The translations under genes and the position numbers were made by a program. A DNA stretch of 38,749 bases. Source: Planctomycetota bacterium (lineage in GTDB: Bacteria > Planctomycetota > Phycisphaerae > Phycisphaerales > SM1A02). Below are positions 31,130 to 38,749 of the stretch, piece after piece. The notes under the pieces were generated by a model. That model ran no database searches, had not been told where the DNA came from, and saw only the letters and a program-made list of their open reading frames with translations. The DNA lies in NCBI GenBank assembly GCA_024226535.1, contig JAAELP010000415.1, positions 1 through 38,749 of the forward strand, in the 5' to 3' direction. Numbering within the stretch: position 1 is the stretch's first letter; each line of letters starts with the position of its first letter.

Positions 31130-33436
31130 ATGAGCGAACATTCCACGGCACCGGAGCCGGATGGGACCACGGAGGTCCGGCCGTCGCTGCCGCCGTGGGT
31201 GCGCGAGACCATCGGCGGCTGCCGGCTGAAACGGGTCATCGCCTCCGGAGGCATGGGCACCGTCTACGAGGCCGTCCAGGAGCAGCCCCGCCGCACCGTC
31301 GCCGTCAAGGTGATGAAGCACGGCGTGACCTCGCGCTCGGCGCTGCGGCGTTTCGAGTCCGAGGCGCAGATCCTCGGCCGCCTGCGTCATCCGAACATCG
31401 CGCAGGTCTTCGACGCGGGGACCCACGAAGCCGACGACGGCGGCGCCGTGCCGTACTTCGTGATGGAGTACATCCCCAACGCGATGCCGATCACGCGGTA
31501 CGCGCGGGAGCGCGGGCTCGGCACACGCGAGCGGCTCGAGCTGTTCGAGCAGGTCTGCGCCGCGGTCCACCACGGGCACCAGAAGGGCATCATCCACCGC
31601 GACCTCAAGCCCGGGAACATCCTCGTCGACGCCGACGGCGCCGTGAAGATCATCGACTTCGGAGTGGCGCGGGCGACCGACTCGGACCTCGCCGTGACCA
31701 CGCTCCAGACCGACGTCGGGCAGCTCGTCGGCACGATCCAGTACATGAGCCCGGAGCAGGTCGAGGCGGACCCGCACGCGATCGACCCCCGCTCGGACGT
31801 GTACGCCCTCGGCGTCGTTCTCTACGAGCTGCTCTGCGAGCGGCTTCCGTACGACCTGTCGCGGATGGCGATCTTCGAGGCGACTCGGGTGATCCGTGAG
31901 GACCCGCCGTCGCGGCTCAGCAGCTTCAACCGGCACCTCCGCGGCGACATCGAGACCATGGTCATGAAGGCCGTGGAGAAGGAGCGTGTCCGGCGCTACC
32001 AGACCGCCGACGAGATGCGCATCGACATCGAGCGGTACCTGAACGACGAGCCGATCCTCGCGCAGCCGCCGACGCTCCGGTACGTGCTCGCGCGGAAGAG
32101 CGAGGCGTTCCTCCACCGGCATCCCGTCGTCGTCTACCTCGGCGTCGCCGCCGTCGTCTGCCTCTTCCTCGAGCTCATCATGGTCGAGGTCATCTACTAC
32201 CGGACGCCGGTGCACGCCACGTTCAAGCGCTGGATGGCCGCCGTGCCCGTGCTGGCGGCGCCGCGCGGAGAGCTCGGGCAAACCGCGGTGATCCGGATCA
32301 CCGACGAGACGATCGAGCAGTCCGGTGAACTCGCACGCGAGCACGGGGTCGACGAGTGCGACGGGACTTGGGAGACGATGCGGGCGCTCCACGGCGCCTT
32401 CTTGAAGCGGCTTGCGGTGATCGGCCCCCGGGTGGTCACATTCGACATCACCTTCCAGTCGGAGAAGGAGGCGATCGACCCGGTCTTCGTGGAGGGCATC
32501 GAGGCCCTGCGCGAGGCGGGGGGCGACGTGCTCGTGAGCATCCACGGCTGGCGACTGGACGAGCGGCCCGGCAAGCTGAGCCCGACCCTGCGCCCGCATG
32601 TACGCTACGGCGGGATCACGGGCGGCTACGACGACACCGAGGACTGGTTCGCGAACCTCTTCGTCGACCACGGCGGCGACTCGATGGAGTCGCTCATGCT
32701 CGCCACCTGCGGCGCCTTCCGGAACCCGGGGTACGAGATGCTCGTGGCTCCCGCCGTGGACAGCGAGCAGGTCAACGTGCAGTACTTCAACCGTCCGGAC
32801 GTCGATGTCCCGAGCTTCCGCCACTTCATTCCGGACGTGGTGGACGTCTTCGATGTGAGCACCGTCGAGCGTCAGCGCGAGGAGGACGACGGGCGCAAAG
32901 AGCGCGACCGGGTCGGCATCTACATCTTCCGGCTCCCGCACGACGAGGATCTCGAGAAGTCGACGGTGGAGTACGAGTGGGTGCTCCGGGCGAGCGACCT
33001 CGAGCTTCAGAAGGAGCTGGGCGGCAAGGCGCTCATCGTCGGCGACTGCCGGTCGCCGGCGCCGGTCACGGACAATACCGACTGGCACGCGCACCCGGAC
33101 GGTCGCATGGTGCCCGGCTGCTACGCGGTCGCCACCGTCGTGGACATGCTCATCCGCGGCGCCGCGCCGATCCGGATCGAGACGAAGCTCTTCGCGCGGT
33201 TCATGCTCGCCGTCGCGGCGCTGTTCGGGGTGTTCGCGGTCTGCGTGTCCGCCGGCCGTCCGTGGCGCCGCGTCGTGCTGCTGACGCTCGGGCTCGTCGC
33301 GGTGACCGCGGCGAGCGTCTTCTCGTACCACTCCCTCAACACGCTGTCCAATCCGGTGCTTCCCCTGCTCGCTCTCGTGCTCTCGTTCGCCATCGCCGCG
33401 GTGCTGAACCACCTACGTCTGCGGCGGATGGCCTAG
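31130..33436 (+). CDS. Serine/threonine kinase with C-terminal CHASE2-like sensor domain
   Basis: Receptor-type kinase of 768 residues. The N-terminal cytoplasmic kinase (about 30-305) has ASGGMGTVYEA (38-48), Lys60 in VAVK, HRDLKPGN (156-163), DFG (176-178) and GTIQYMSPEQ. The glycine loop has Ala38 where the first Gly is usual, as in some active members. A span (about 332-353) leads to an extracytoplasmic CHASE2-like domain (365-675: AVIRITDETIEQ, IGPRVVTFDITFQ). Three C-terminal spans (about 688-760) follow, the arrangement typical of CHASE2. It probably senses an extracellular signal and phosphorylates cytoplasmic proteins. The ATG at 31130 is preceded by a GGGGG stretch; TTG 31121 is an alternative. 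It sits between the channel and a lipoprotein; target proteins are unknown. Confidence 0.9.
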   Translation: MSEHSTAPEPDGTTEVRPSLPPWVRETIGGCRLKRVIASGGMGTVYEAVQEQPRRTVAVKVMKHGVTSRSALRRFESEAQILGRLRHPNIAQVFDAGTHEADDGGAVPYFVMEYIPNAMPITRYARERGLGTRERLELFEQVCAAVHHGHQKGIIHRDLKPGNILVDADGAVKIIDFGVARATDSDLAVTTLQTDVGQLVGTIQYMSPEQVEADPHAIDPRSDVYALGVVLYELLCERLPYDLSRMAIFEATRVIREDPPSRLSSFNRHLRGDIETMVMKAVEKERVRRYQTADEMRIDIERYLNDEPILAQPPTLRYVLARKSEAFLHRHPVVVYLGVAAVVCLFLELIMVEVIYYRTPVHATFKRWMAAVPVLAAPRGELGQTAVIRITDETIEQSGELAREHGVDECDGTWETMRALHGAFLKRLAVIGPRVVTFDITFQSEKEAIDPVFVEGIEALREAGGDVLVSIHGWRLDERPGKLSPTLRPHVRYGGITGGYDDTEDWFANLFVDHGGDSMESLMLATCGAFRNPGYEMLVAPAVDSEQVNVQYFNRPDVDVPSFRHFIPDVVDVFDVSTVERQREEDDGRKERDRVGIYIFRLPHDEDLEKSTVEYEWVLRASDLELQKELGGKALIVGDCRSPAPVTDNTDWHAHPDGRMVPGCYAVATVVDMLIRGAAPIRIETKLFARFMLAVAALFGVFAVCVSAGRPWRRVVLLTLGLVAVTAASVFSYHSLNTLSNPVLPLLALVLSFAIAAVLNHLRLRRMA

Positions 33437-33440
33437 GAGT

Positions 33441-33601
33441 CTCGACCATGACGTCAACAACTGCCTGTATATCGACGGGAACGGCGACATCGGGGTCCCG
33501 TGGCAATCCCGGCGGACCCGAACGACCCGCGCCGGAGGTTCGTGCGTCTCGCGATCTTCTACGCCCACGAGCGAGGATTACCGAAACCCGCCGGCTGGTG
33601 A
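33441..33601 (+). pseudogene. Possible frameshifted coding remnant
   Basis: Between the kinase and the lipoprotein, the sequence reads like protein in two successive frames with GC-rich third positions. Frame A (33441-about 33503) gives LDHDVNNCLYIDGNGDIGVP; frame B (about 33500-33601) gives VAIPADPNDPRRRFVRLAIF and then YAHERGLPKPAGW before a TGA. A single-base indel near 33500 would join them. It may be the end of a decayed gene or a small frame starting with GTG 33500 (33 residues). No family was recognised. Confidence 0.25.
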
Positions 33602-33642
33602 ACGCTAAGCTGGTGACTCGATCCGTCCATGGAGGTGCTGGA

Positions 33643-34368
33643 ATGAACCGTTGCCCGTTCGCGTTCACCGCTCTGGCCGCCGTCGTCGCTCTCGCCGGAT
33701 GCAAGGCGAACCCATCGGGGCGCTCCCCGGTCGACCCCCCACCGCTGGAGCCGGCCCCGATCCGTGACCCCGCGCCACCGCCGCGCCGCGATCTCGCGGG
33801 GCCGCCGGTCTTCATCGACCCCGAAGACGTGGCGGTGACCGGGTCGGTGCTCCACTCCAACACGGACTACGAGACGAACGTCCCGCTCAAGCTCGCGTTC
33901 AGTCCCACCGCGGTAGGCCGGTCGGACTTCGTGGCCCTCGTCGGTCCGATGCCCACGAGCGGCACCAGCGCCGAGTGGGAGGTGGCCAGCCCGGCCTACG
34001 ACATCGTCATCGACGAGGGCTTCGTCTACATGAGCGGCACCCGCCCGCACGGAACGACCGGCAAGGGCGGCGTCACCTCCGACGGCACCTGGCTCATCAT
34101 GCAGACCGGCGAGCTCCGCGACCGGTTCTTCCTGCTGCACGCGCCGCCCGGCAAGAGCATGACGGTCAGGTCGCTCACCGGCACCACGCTCAAGGAGGTT
34201 TCGATGCCGCTGAGCTACGTGGAGGTCGACGACATCGGGACCATCACCGGGCCCACGTCGATTCCGCACGACCCCACCGACCCGATCCACCTATTCGTGG
34301 ACAGCGTCGTGGCCCAGGGCACTGCCGCCGGGATCGACCCCCCGCCGAACTGGCCGCCGGGGCCGTGA
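33643..34368 (+). CDS. Lipoprotein, unknown function
   Basis: Lipoprotein of 241 residues: signal MNRCPFAFTALAAVVALAGC with lipobox LAGC (Cys20), a proline-rich linker (about 25-60, DPPPLEPAPIRDPAPPPRRD) and a beta-rich domain (about 65-220). I recognise no family. The domain contains EVASPAYDIVIDEGFVYMSG and TVRSLTGTTLKEVSMPLSYV. The ATG at 33643 follows GGAGGT at good spacing; the open frame that begins at 32356 is a shadow inside the kinase gene and was rejected. It ends 28 bp from the end of the convergent ppdK gene with no clear terminator between. The linker suggests the domain stands off the membrane. Confidence 0.7.
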   Translation: MNRCPFAFTALAAVVALAGCKANPSGRSPVDPPPLEPAPIRDPAPPPRRDLAGPPVFIDPEDVAVTGSVLHSNTDYETNVPLKLAFSPTAVGRSDFVALVGPMPTSGTSAEWEVASPAYDIVIDEGFVYMSGTRPHGTTGKGGVTSDGTWLIMQTGELRDRFFLLHAPPGKSMTVRSLTGTTLKEVSMPLSYVEVDDIGTITGPTSIPHDPTDPIHLFVDSVVAQGTAAGIDPPPNWPPGP

Positions 34369-34396
34369 TGCGTCTTCGCCGGGTACGTCCTCGCTC

Positions 34397-37312
34397 CTAC
34401 GAACCCTTCCCGTCGCGCAGCGCCGCCTGCGCCGCGACGAGGCGGGCAACCGGGACGCGGAACGGGGAGCAGCTCACGTAGTCCAGGCCGGTCGTGTGGC
34501 AGAACTGGATCGACGCCGGCTCGCCGCCGTGCTCGCCGCAGATGCCGAGCTTGATCTTCGGATCGGTCTCGCGGCCCTTGCGGACGGCGATCTCGACGAG
34601 TTGACCCACGCCGGCGATGTCGATCGACTGGAACGGGTCCTCCTTGATGATCCCCGTCTCCATGTAGTCCGGCAGGAACGTGTTGATGTCGTCACGGCTG
34701 AAGCCGAACGCGAGCTGCGTCAGGTCGTTGGTGCCGAAGCTGAAGAAGTCCGCGTCCCTGGCGATCTCGTCGGCGGTCAGGGCCGCGCGCGGTATCTCGA
34801 TCATCGTCCCGATCGGGATGGGGAGCCGGCCGGTGAAGCCCTTGTCCTTCCGAACCGCGGCGATCGTCTGCTCGGCGAGCTTGCGGAGGAACACCAGCTC
34901 CTCCCGTTTGCCGACGAGCGGGATCATGATCTCCGGACGCGCCTTGATGTTCTTGCGCCGACATGCGATCGCCGCCTCGACGATCGCCGTGACCTGCATC
35001 ACGAGGATCTCGGGATAGGTGACCGCAAGCCGACACCCGCGGTGACCGAGCATCGGGTTCGCCTCGCGGAGAACCGAGACTCGGCGCTGGATCGTGTCGA
35101 GCGACACGCCCATGTCCTTCGCCAGCTCGCGTTGTGACTTCTCGGCGTGCGGCAGGAACTCGTGGAGCGGCGGGTCGAGCAGACGCACCGTCACCGGGTA
35201 GCCCTTCATCGCGGTGAAGATCCCGATGAAGTCGTCCCGCTGGTACGGGAGCAACCGCGCGAGCGCGGCCTCCCGTTCGTCGCGATTGTCGGCGAGGATC
35301 ATCTCGCGCATGGCGAGGATCCGGTCACCCTCGAAGAACATGTGCTCGGTGCGGGTGAGACCGATGCCTTGGGCGCCGAACTCGCGGGCACGTTCGGCGT
35401 CGGCCGGCGTGTCGGCGTTGGTCCGCACGCCCAGCTTCCGGTGCTTGTCGCACCAGCTCATGAGCGTCTTGAAGTCGCTGGAGAGCTTCGGGATGGATCG
35501 CTTGACGGCGCCCGCCATCACCTCACCGGTGGAGCCGTCGATCGAGAGCGTGTCCTCGAACGTGAACGTCTTGTCGCCGATGGTGACCTGGCGCTTCGCC
35601 TCGTCGATCTCCAGCGCGCCGGCCCCGGCCACGCAACACGTGCCCCATCCCCGGGCGACGACCGCGGCGTGGCTGGTCATGCCGCCCGTCGACGTCAGGA
35701 TGCCGACGGCATGGTGCATGCCCTCGACGTCCTCGGGCGAGGTCTCGTTGCGGACGAGGATGACCTTCTCGCCGGCGAGCGTGCGATCGACCGCCTGGGC
35801 TGCCGTGAAGGCGGGCTTCCCCGTGGCGGCGCCCGGCGACGCGGGCAAGCCGCGCGTGAGCACGTTCACGCCCTTCTTGGCGTCCGGCGCGAAGCTCGGC
35901 AGCAGGAGCTGGGTGACGGCCTCGGCGGGGATGCGCAGCAGCGCCTCGCGCTGCGTGATGAGCTTCTCCTTGACCATGTCCACCGCGACCTTCACCGCCG
36001 CGGCTCCGGTGCGCTTGCCCGAGCGGGTCTGGAGCATGTAGAGCTTGCCACGCTCGATGGTGAACTCGATGTCCTGCATGTCGCGATAATGGGCCTCGAG
36101 CACGTCCTTGATTTCGAGGAGCTGCTTGTAGACCTCGCTGTTCCATCGGGACATCTCGCTGACCGGGCGCGGGGTGCGGATGCCGGCGACGACGTCCTCG
36201 CCCTGGGCGTTGATCAGGAACTCGCCGTAGAACTGTCGGGCGCCGGTGGCGGGATCGCGCGTGAAGGCGACGCCCGTGCCGCTGGTCTCGCCCATGTTGC
36301 CGAAGACCATCGCCTGCACGTTGACGGCGGTCCCCACCAGGCCCTCGATCTGGTTGATGCGCCGGTAGCTCTTGGCGCGCGGCGCGTTCCAGCTCCGGAA
36401 GACCGCCTCGATCGAGCGCTCGAGCTGCACGTACGGATCCTGCGGGAAGGACTGGCCCACGTGCTCCCGGTAGACGCGCTTGTACGCCCGCACCAACTCC
36501 ACGAGGCCCTTGGCCGGAACCTCCGTGTCGGTGTGCACGTGGTACTTCTGCTTGATCTCGTCGAACTCGTTCTCGAAGTGATGGTGGGCGGCGCCCATCA
36601 CCACGTCGCCGAACATGTTGATCAGACGCCGGTAGGCGTCGAACGGGAAGCGCTCGTCATCCATCGACCCCACGAGCCCGCTGAGCGAGAGATCGTTGAG
36701 CCCGAGGTTGAGGACGGTGTCCATCATGCCCGGCATGGACACCGCCGCCCCGCTCCGCACCGACAGGAGCAGCGGCCGCGTCGACGATCCGAACTCCTTG
36801 CCGGTCTCTTTCTCGAGGAGCTTGATGTTCTTGCGGACCTCGTCCATCAGCCCCGCGGGGAGCTTGCCGTGTGCCTTCTCGTACGCCGCGCAGACCTCCG
36901 TGGTGATCGTGAAGCCGGGCGGCACCGGGAGCCCGAGCGAACTCATCTCGGCGAGGTTCGCGCCCTTACCGCCGAGCAGCAGGCGTCCGTCCTTCGGTGC
37001 GTCGGTTCGCGACTGGCCGAAGTAGTAGACCATCTTCGCGACCTTCGGAGCCCGCGCGTTCTTCGCGGGCTTTGGAGCGCGCGCGTTCTTCGGGGCCTTC
37101 GCAGTCCGCGAGGTCTTCGAAACCCGCGAGGTCTTCGAAACCCGTGAGGTCTTCGAAACCCGCGGAGTCTTCGTGGCCTTCGGGATCTTCGAGGTCTTCG
37201 GGGCCTTCCGGGTCGTCGATGCCGCGACCTTGCGCCGCGTACGGGTGGTCTTCGTCGTCGTTCGCTTCTTCGACGTCCGCTTCGTGGGGGGCTTCGTGGC
37301 CATGGTGGTCAT
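34397..37312 (-). CDS. ppdK: Pyruvate, phosphate dikinase with basic N-terminal tail
   Basis: Cytoplasmic enzyme of 971 residues interconverting pyruvate, ATP and phosphate with PEP, AMP and pyrophosphate. The core starts near residue 94 (MVYYFGQSRTDAPKDGRLLL) and has the ATP-grasp segments GGKGANLAEMSSLGLPVPPG and SMPGMMDTVLNLGLN, the catalytic His in GGMTSHAAVVARGWGTCCVA and the C-terminal PEP-binding domain (GICGEHGGEP). Residues 1-93 are an unusual Lys/Arg/Ser/Thr-rich tail with RVSKTS repeated in tandem (51-68) and NARAPKPAK-type repeats. ATG 37312 follows a GGAAGGAAGGA tract at long spacing; ATG 37033 would start at the core without the tail. The gene diverges from pabB. The core assignment is very secure; the tail's purpose is unknown. 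Confidence 0.93.
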   Translation of the reverse strand: MTTMATKPPTKRTSKKRTTTKTTRTRRKVAASTTRKAPKTSKIPKATKTPRVSKTSRVSKTSRVSKTSRTAKAPKNARAPKPAKNARAPKVAKMVYYFGQSRTDAPKDGRLLLGGKGANLAEMSSLGLPVPPGFTITTEVCAAYEKAHGKLPAGLMDEVRKNIKLLEKETGKEFGSSTRPLLLSVRSGAAVSMPGMMDTVLNLGLNDLSLSGLVGSMDDERFPFDAYRRLINMFGDVVMGAAHHHFENEFDEIKQKYHVHTDTEVPAKGLVELVRAYKRVYREHVGQSFPQDPYVQLERSIEAVFRSWNAPRAKSYRRINQIEGLVGTAVNVQAMVFGNMGETSGTGVAFTRDPATGARQFYGEFLINAQGEDVVAGIRTPRPVSEMSRWNSEVYKQLLEIKDVLEAHYRDMQDIEFTIERGKLYMLQTRSGKRTGAAAVKVAVDMVKEKLITQREALLRIPAEAVTQLLLPSFAPDAKKGVNVLTRGLPASPGAATGKPAFTAAQAVDRTLAGEKVILVRNETSPEDVEGMHHAVGILTSTGGMTSHAAVVARGWGTCCVAGAGALEIDEAKRQVTIGDKTFTFEDTLSIDGSTGEVMAGAVKRSIPKLSSDFKTLMSWCDKHRKLGVRTNADTPADAERAREFGAQGIGLTRTEHMFFEGDRILAMREMILADNRDEREAALARLLPYQRDDFIGIFTAMKGYPVTVRLLDPPLHEFLPHAEKSQRELAKDMGVSLDTIQRRVSVLREANPMLGHRGCRLAVTYPEILVMQVTAIVEAAIACRRKNIKARPEIMIPLVGKREELVFLRKLAEQTIAAVRKDKGFTGRLPIPIGTMIEIPRAALTADEIARDADFFSFGTNDLTQLAFGFSRDDINTFLPDYMETGIIKEDPFQSIDIAGVGQLVEIAVRKGRETDPKIKLGICGEHGGEPASIQFCHTTGLDYVSCSPFRVPVARLVAAQAALRDGKGS
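37110..37163. repeat. 18-bp tandem repeat in the ppdK tail
   Basis: Three copies of GAGGTCTTCGAAACCCGC (37110-37127, 37128-37145 with one change, 37146-37163) encode the RVSKTS hexapeptide repeats of the PPDK tail on the minus strand. Degenerate copies flank them. Confidence 0.85.
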
Positions 37313-37355
37313 GGGGAGTGTCCCAGTCCTTCCTTCCGAGAGTTGAGGATCGGCG

Positions 37356-37361
37356 ATTCTA
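37356..37361 (-). promoter_or_regulatory. -10-like element TAGAAT for ppdK
   Basis: On the minus strand CGCTAGAAT predicts a start near 37349 and a leader of about 37 nt containing GGAAGGAAGGA. It lies only 11 bp from the opposing pabB element, so the two promoters may interfere. Confidence 0.4.
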
Positions 37362-37371
37362 GCGTTCTGGG

Positions 37372-37377
37372 TATGAT
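37372..37377 (+). promoter_or_regulatory. -10-like element TATGAT for pabB
   Basis: GGGTATGAT followed by CCCGCC and the GTG start codon: the predicted transcription start falls on the start codon, implying a leaderless mRNA. Confidence 0.42.
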
Positions 37378-37383
37378 CCCGCC

Positions 37384-38727
37384 GTGCCACGCGTTCGATC
37401 CATCGACCTTCCGCTCGCGCCGACCGAGGTCATCGACCTCTGGTCCATCGATCGGCCACTCCTGGCGCTTCCATCAGGCGGAAACGGCCGGTGGTCGATC
37501 TTCGCGACGCCGGAGGATTGGTTCACGGTGCCGGCGGACGGCCGGACGCCGGATCCGCTGGCCGCTCTGGACCGTGTCCTCGCGTCCACGAGGATCCCGG
37601 GATCCACCGCGACGCCCTTTCCGGGCGGCTGGATCGGTTTCCTCTCCTACGACCTCGGCGCGGTTATCGAGCCTTCGGCGCGGAACTCGGCCGCCGGCGC
37701 GCGGCCCTCGGCGTGGCCGCTGATCCAGCTTGCCCACTGCTCGGCCGCACTCGTCCACGACCGAGAACTGGATCGCTGGCTCGAGATCGGCGACGCCGAC
37801 CTCGCCGCGGATCTCGCCGACGAACCGACGACGCCGGCCGCCGATCCCCAGATCGGATCCTGGTCCAGTTCGCCGGACCCCGACACCTACCTCGCCGCGG
37901 TGGCGCGAACTCTGGACTGGATCGCCGCCGGCGACATCTTCCAGGCGAACGTCACCCGCCGGCTCACCGCCCGCTTCGCCGGGTCGACGCGACGGCTCGC
38001 GCGACGCGCCCTGACCGCCGCCGGCGCGCCGCACGGCGCGTACCTCGAACTGCCCGACGGTCGCGCGATCGTCTCCATGAGCCCCGAGCTGTTCCTCGAC
38101 GTCGATCCCGCGACCCGCCGCGTCGTCACCCGGCCGATCAAGGGAACGCGTCCGGCCCGGACGGACCCCGCCGAGCTGCTGCGTTCGGAGAAGGACACCG
38201 CCGAGCTGAACATGATCATCGATCTCATGCGCAACGACCTTGGTCGCGTGTGCGAGTACGGATCGGTGCGCGTGCCCGGCGGGCGCACGGTCGAGACGCA
38301 CCCGACCGTGCACCACGGCGTCGCCACCGTCGAAGGCCGGCTGCGCGTCGGCGTCACGGCCGGCGATCTTCTCGGCGCGACGTTCCCCGCCGGCTCGATC
38401 ACCGGCGCCCCGAAGATCCGGGCGATGCAGATCATCGACGAACTGGAGCCGACGGCTCGCGGGCCGTCGTTCGGGTCGATCGGCTTCTTCGGCGACGATG
38501 GTCGGATCGGGCTGAACGTGGCGATCCGCACGATCCTGCTCACCGCCGGTGAGATCGCCTACGCCGTCGGGGGCGGGATCGTGGCCGACTCGAACCCCAT
38601 CGCCGAGTACCGTGAGAGCCAGGACAAGACCGCCGTGCTGCACCTGGCGACGGGGAGCTGTCAGCTTCGCACCTGCGCCGGTAGCTCATCGCGGTTCGTC
38701 ATCGCCGATCGTCATCGTTCCTCGTGA
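37384..38727 (+). CDS. pabB: Aminodeoxychorismate synthase component I (PabB)
   Basis: Chorismate-binding enzyme of 447 residues. With a glutamine amidotransferase partner it makes 4-amino-4-deoxychorismate for folate synthesis. Hallmarks are AAGDIFQANVTRRL (about 181-194), MSPELFLDVD, RPIKGTRPART, NMIIDLMRNDLGRVCEYGSV, TFPAGSITGAPKIRAMQIID and VGGGIVADSNPIAEY. The PIKGT motif is the PabB type with Lys rather than the TrpE-like PIAGT, and PGGWIGFLSYDLGAVIE near the N-terminus also fits PabB, so trpE is unlikely. The last ~25 residues (SCQLRTCAGSSSRFV...) are atypical and possibly unconserved. The GTG at 37384 has no ribosome site and lies six bases after TATGAT. No pabA, pabC or trp gene is in the window. 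Confidence 0.93.
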   Translation: MPRVRSIDLPLAPTEVIDLWSIDRPLLALPSGGNGRWSIFATPEDWFTVPADGRTPDPLAALDRVLASTRIPGSTATPFPGGWIGFLSYDLGAVIEPSARNSAAGARPSAWPLIQLAHCSAALVHDRELDRWLEIGDADLAADLADEPTTPAADPQIGSWSSSPDPDTYLAAVARTLDWIAAGDIFQANVTRRLTARFAGSTRRLARRALTAAGAPHGAYLELPDGRAIVSMSPELFLDVDPATRRVVTRPIKGTRPARTDPAELLRSEKDTAELNMIIDLMRNDLGRVCEYGSVRVPGGRTVETHPTVHHGVATVEGRLRVGVTAGDLLGATFPAGSITGAPKIRAMQIIDELEPTARGPSFGSIGFFGDDGRIGLNVAIRTILLTAGEIAYAVGGGIVADSNPIAEYRESQDKTAVLHLATGSCQLRTCAGSSSRFVIADRHRSS

Positions 38728-38749
38728 TCTCATCTCCGCCTCGTTCTCG

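Noticed and set aside
37384..38727. Anthranilate synthase component I (TrpE)
   Set aside because: The PIKGT motif and the N-terminal pattern fit PabB, and no trp genes are adjacent.

Overview
The window is GC-rich, densely coded DNA that most likely comes from a planctomycete of the class Phycisphaerae. I infer this from four secreted proteins ending in the dockerin-like tail typical of that group (two copies of a motif resembling VDFGDILxxIxxWG), from choice-of-anchor B beta-propellers, a CHASE2 serine/threonine kinase and a MutL/DUF6754 gene set, all familiar from planctomycete genomes. No rRNA, tRNA, CRISPR array, integrase or insertion sequence was found.

Layout. 1-319: non-coding, with REP-like palindromes. 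320-6691 (minus): two tandem choice-of-anchor B propellers, a trypsin-like protease and a small lipoprotein. 6791-10550 (minus): a tight operon of an NHL propeller, a YtkA-like lipoprotein and a di-haem cytochrome c peroxidase, joined by 4-bp start/stop overlaps. 10899-13329 (plus): an NhaD-like ion transporter and a tandem-domain universal stress protein. 13448-15889 (plus): an FG-GAP/VCBS protein with the same C-terminal cassette as the protease and one propeller. 16035-24963 (minus): a compact eight-gene module of mostly membrane proteins around a MutL/GlmL-type ASKHA ATPase. 25065-27242: nadC diverging from yhhQ and a HIT hydrolase. 27281-31039: a giant MscK-like mechanosensitive channel. 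31130-34368: a CHASE2 receptor kinase and a lipoprotein. 34397-37312 (minus): pyruvate phosphate dikinase with a histone-like basic tail. 37384-38727 (plus): pabB.

The best candidate for an undescribed system is the 16035-24963 module. In order of transcription it encodes a two-TM PH-like protein, a small helical protein, a MutL-type ATPase with a C-terminal extension, a barrel-sandwich/KOW protein, a DUF6754-like membrane protein with an Fn3-like domain, and three further membrane proteins with large soluble parts. No mutase or other cobalamin enzyme is nearby, so the ATPase probably serves a membrane complex instead of an isomerase. Secondary points are a three-part C-terminal cassette shared by three unrelated secreted proteins, recurring -10-like elements that imply leaderless mRNAs (nadC, pabB, yhhQ), and the unusual PPDK tail. 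Family assignments are from memory of motifs; no database search was run.
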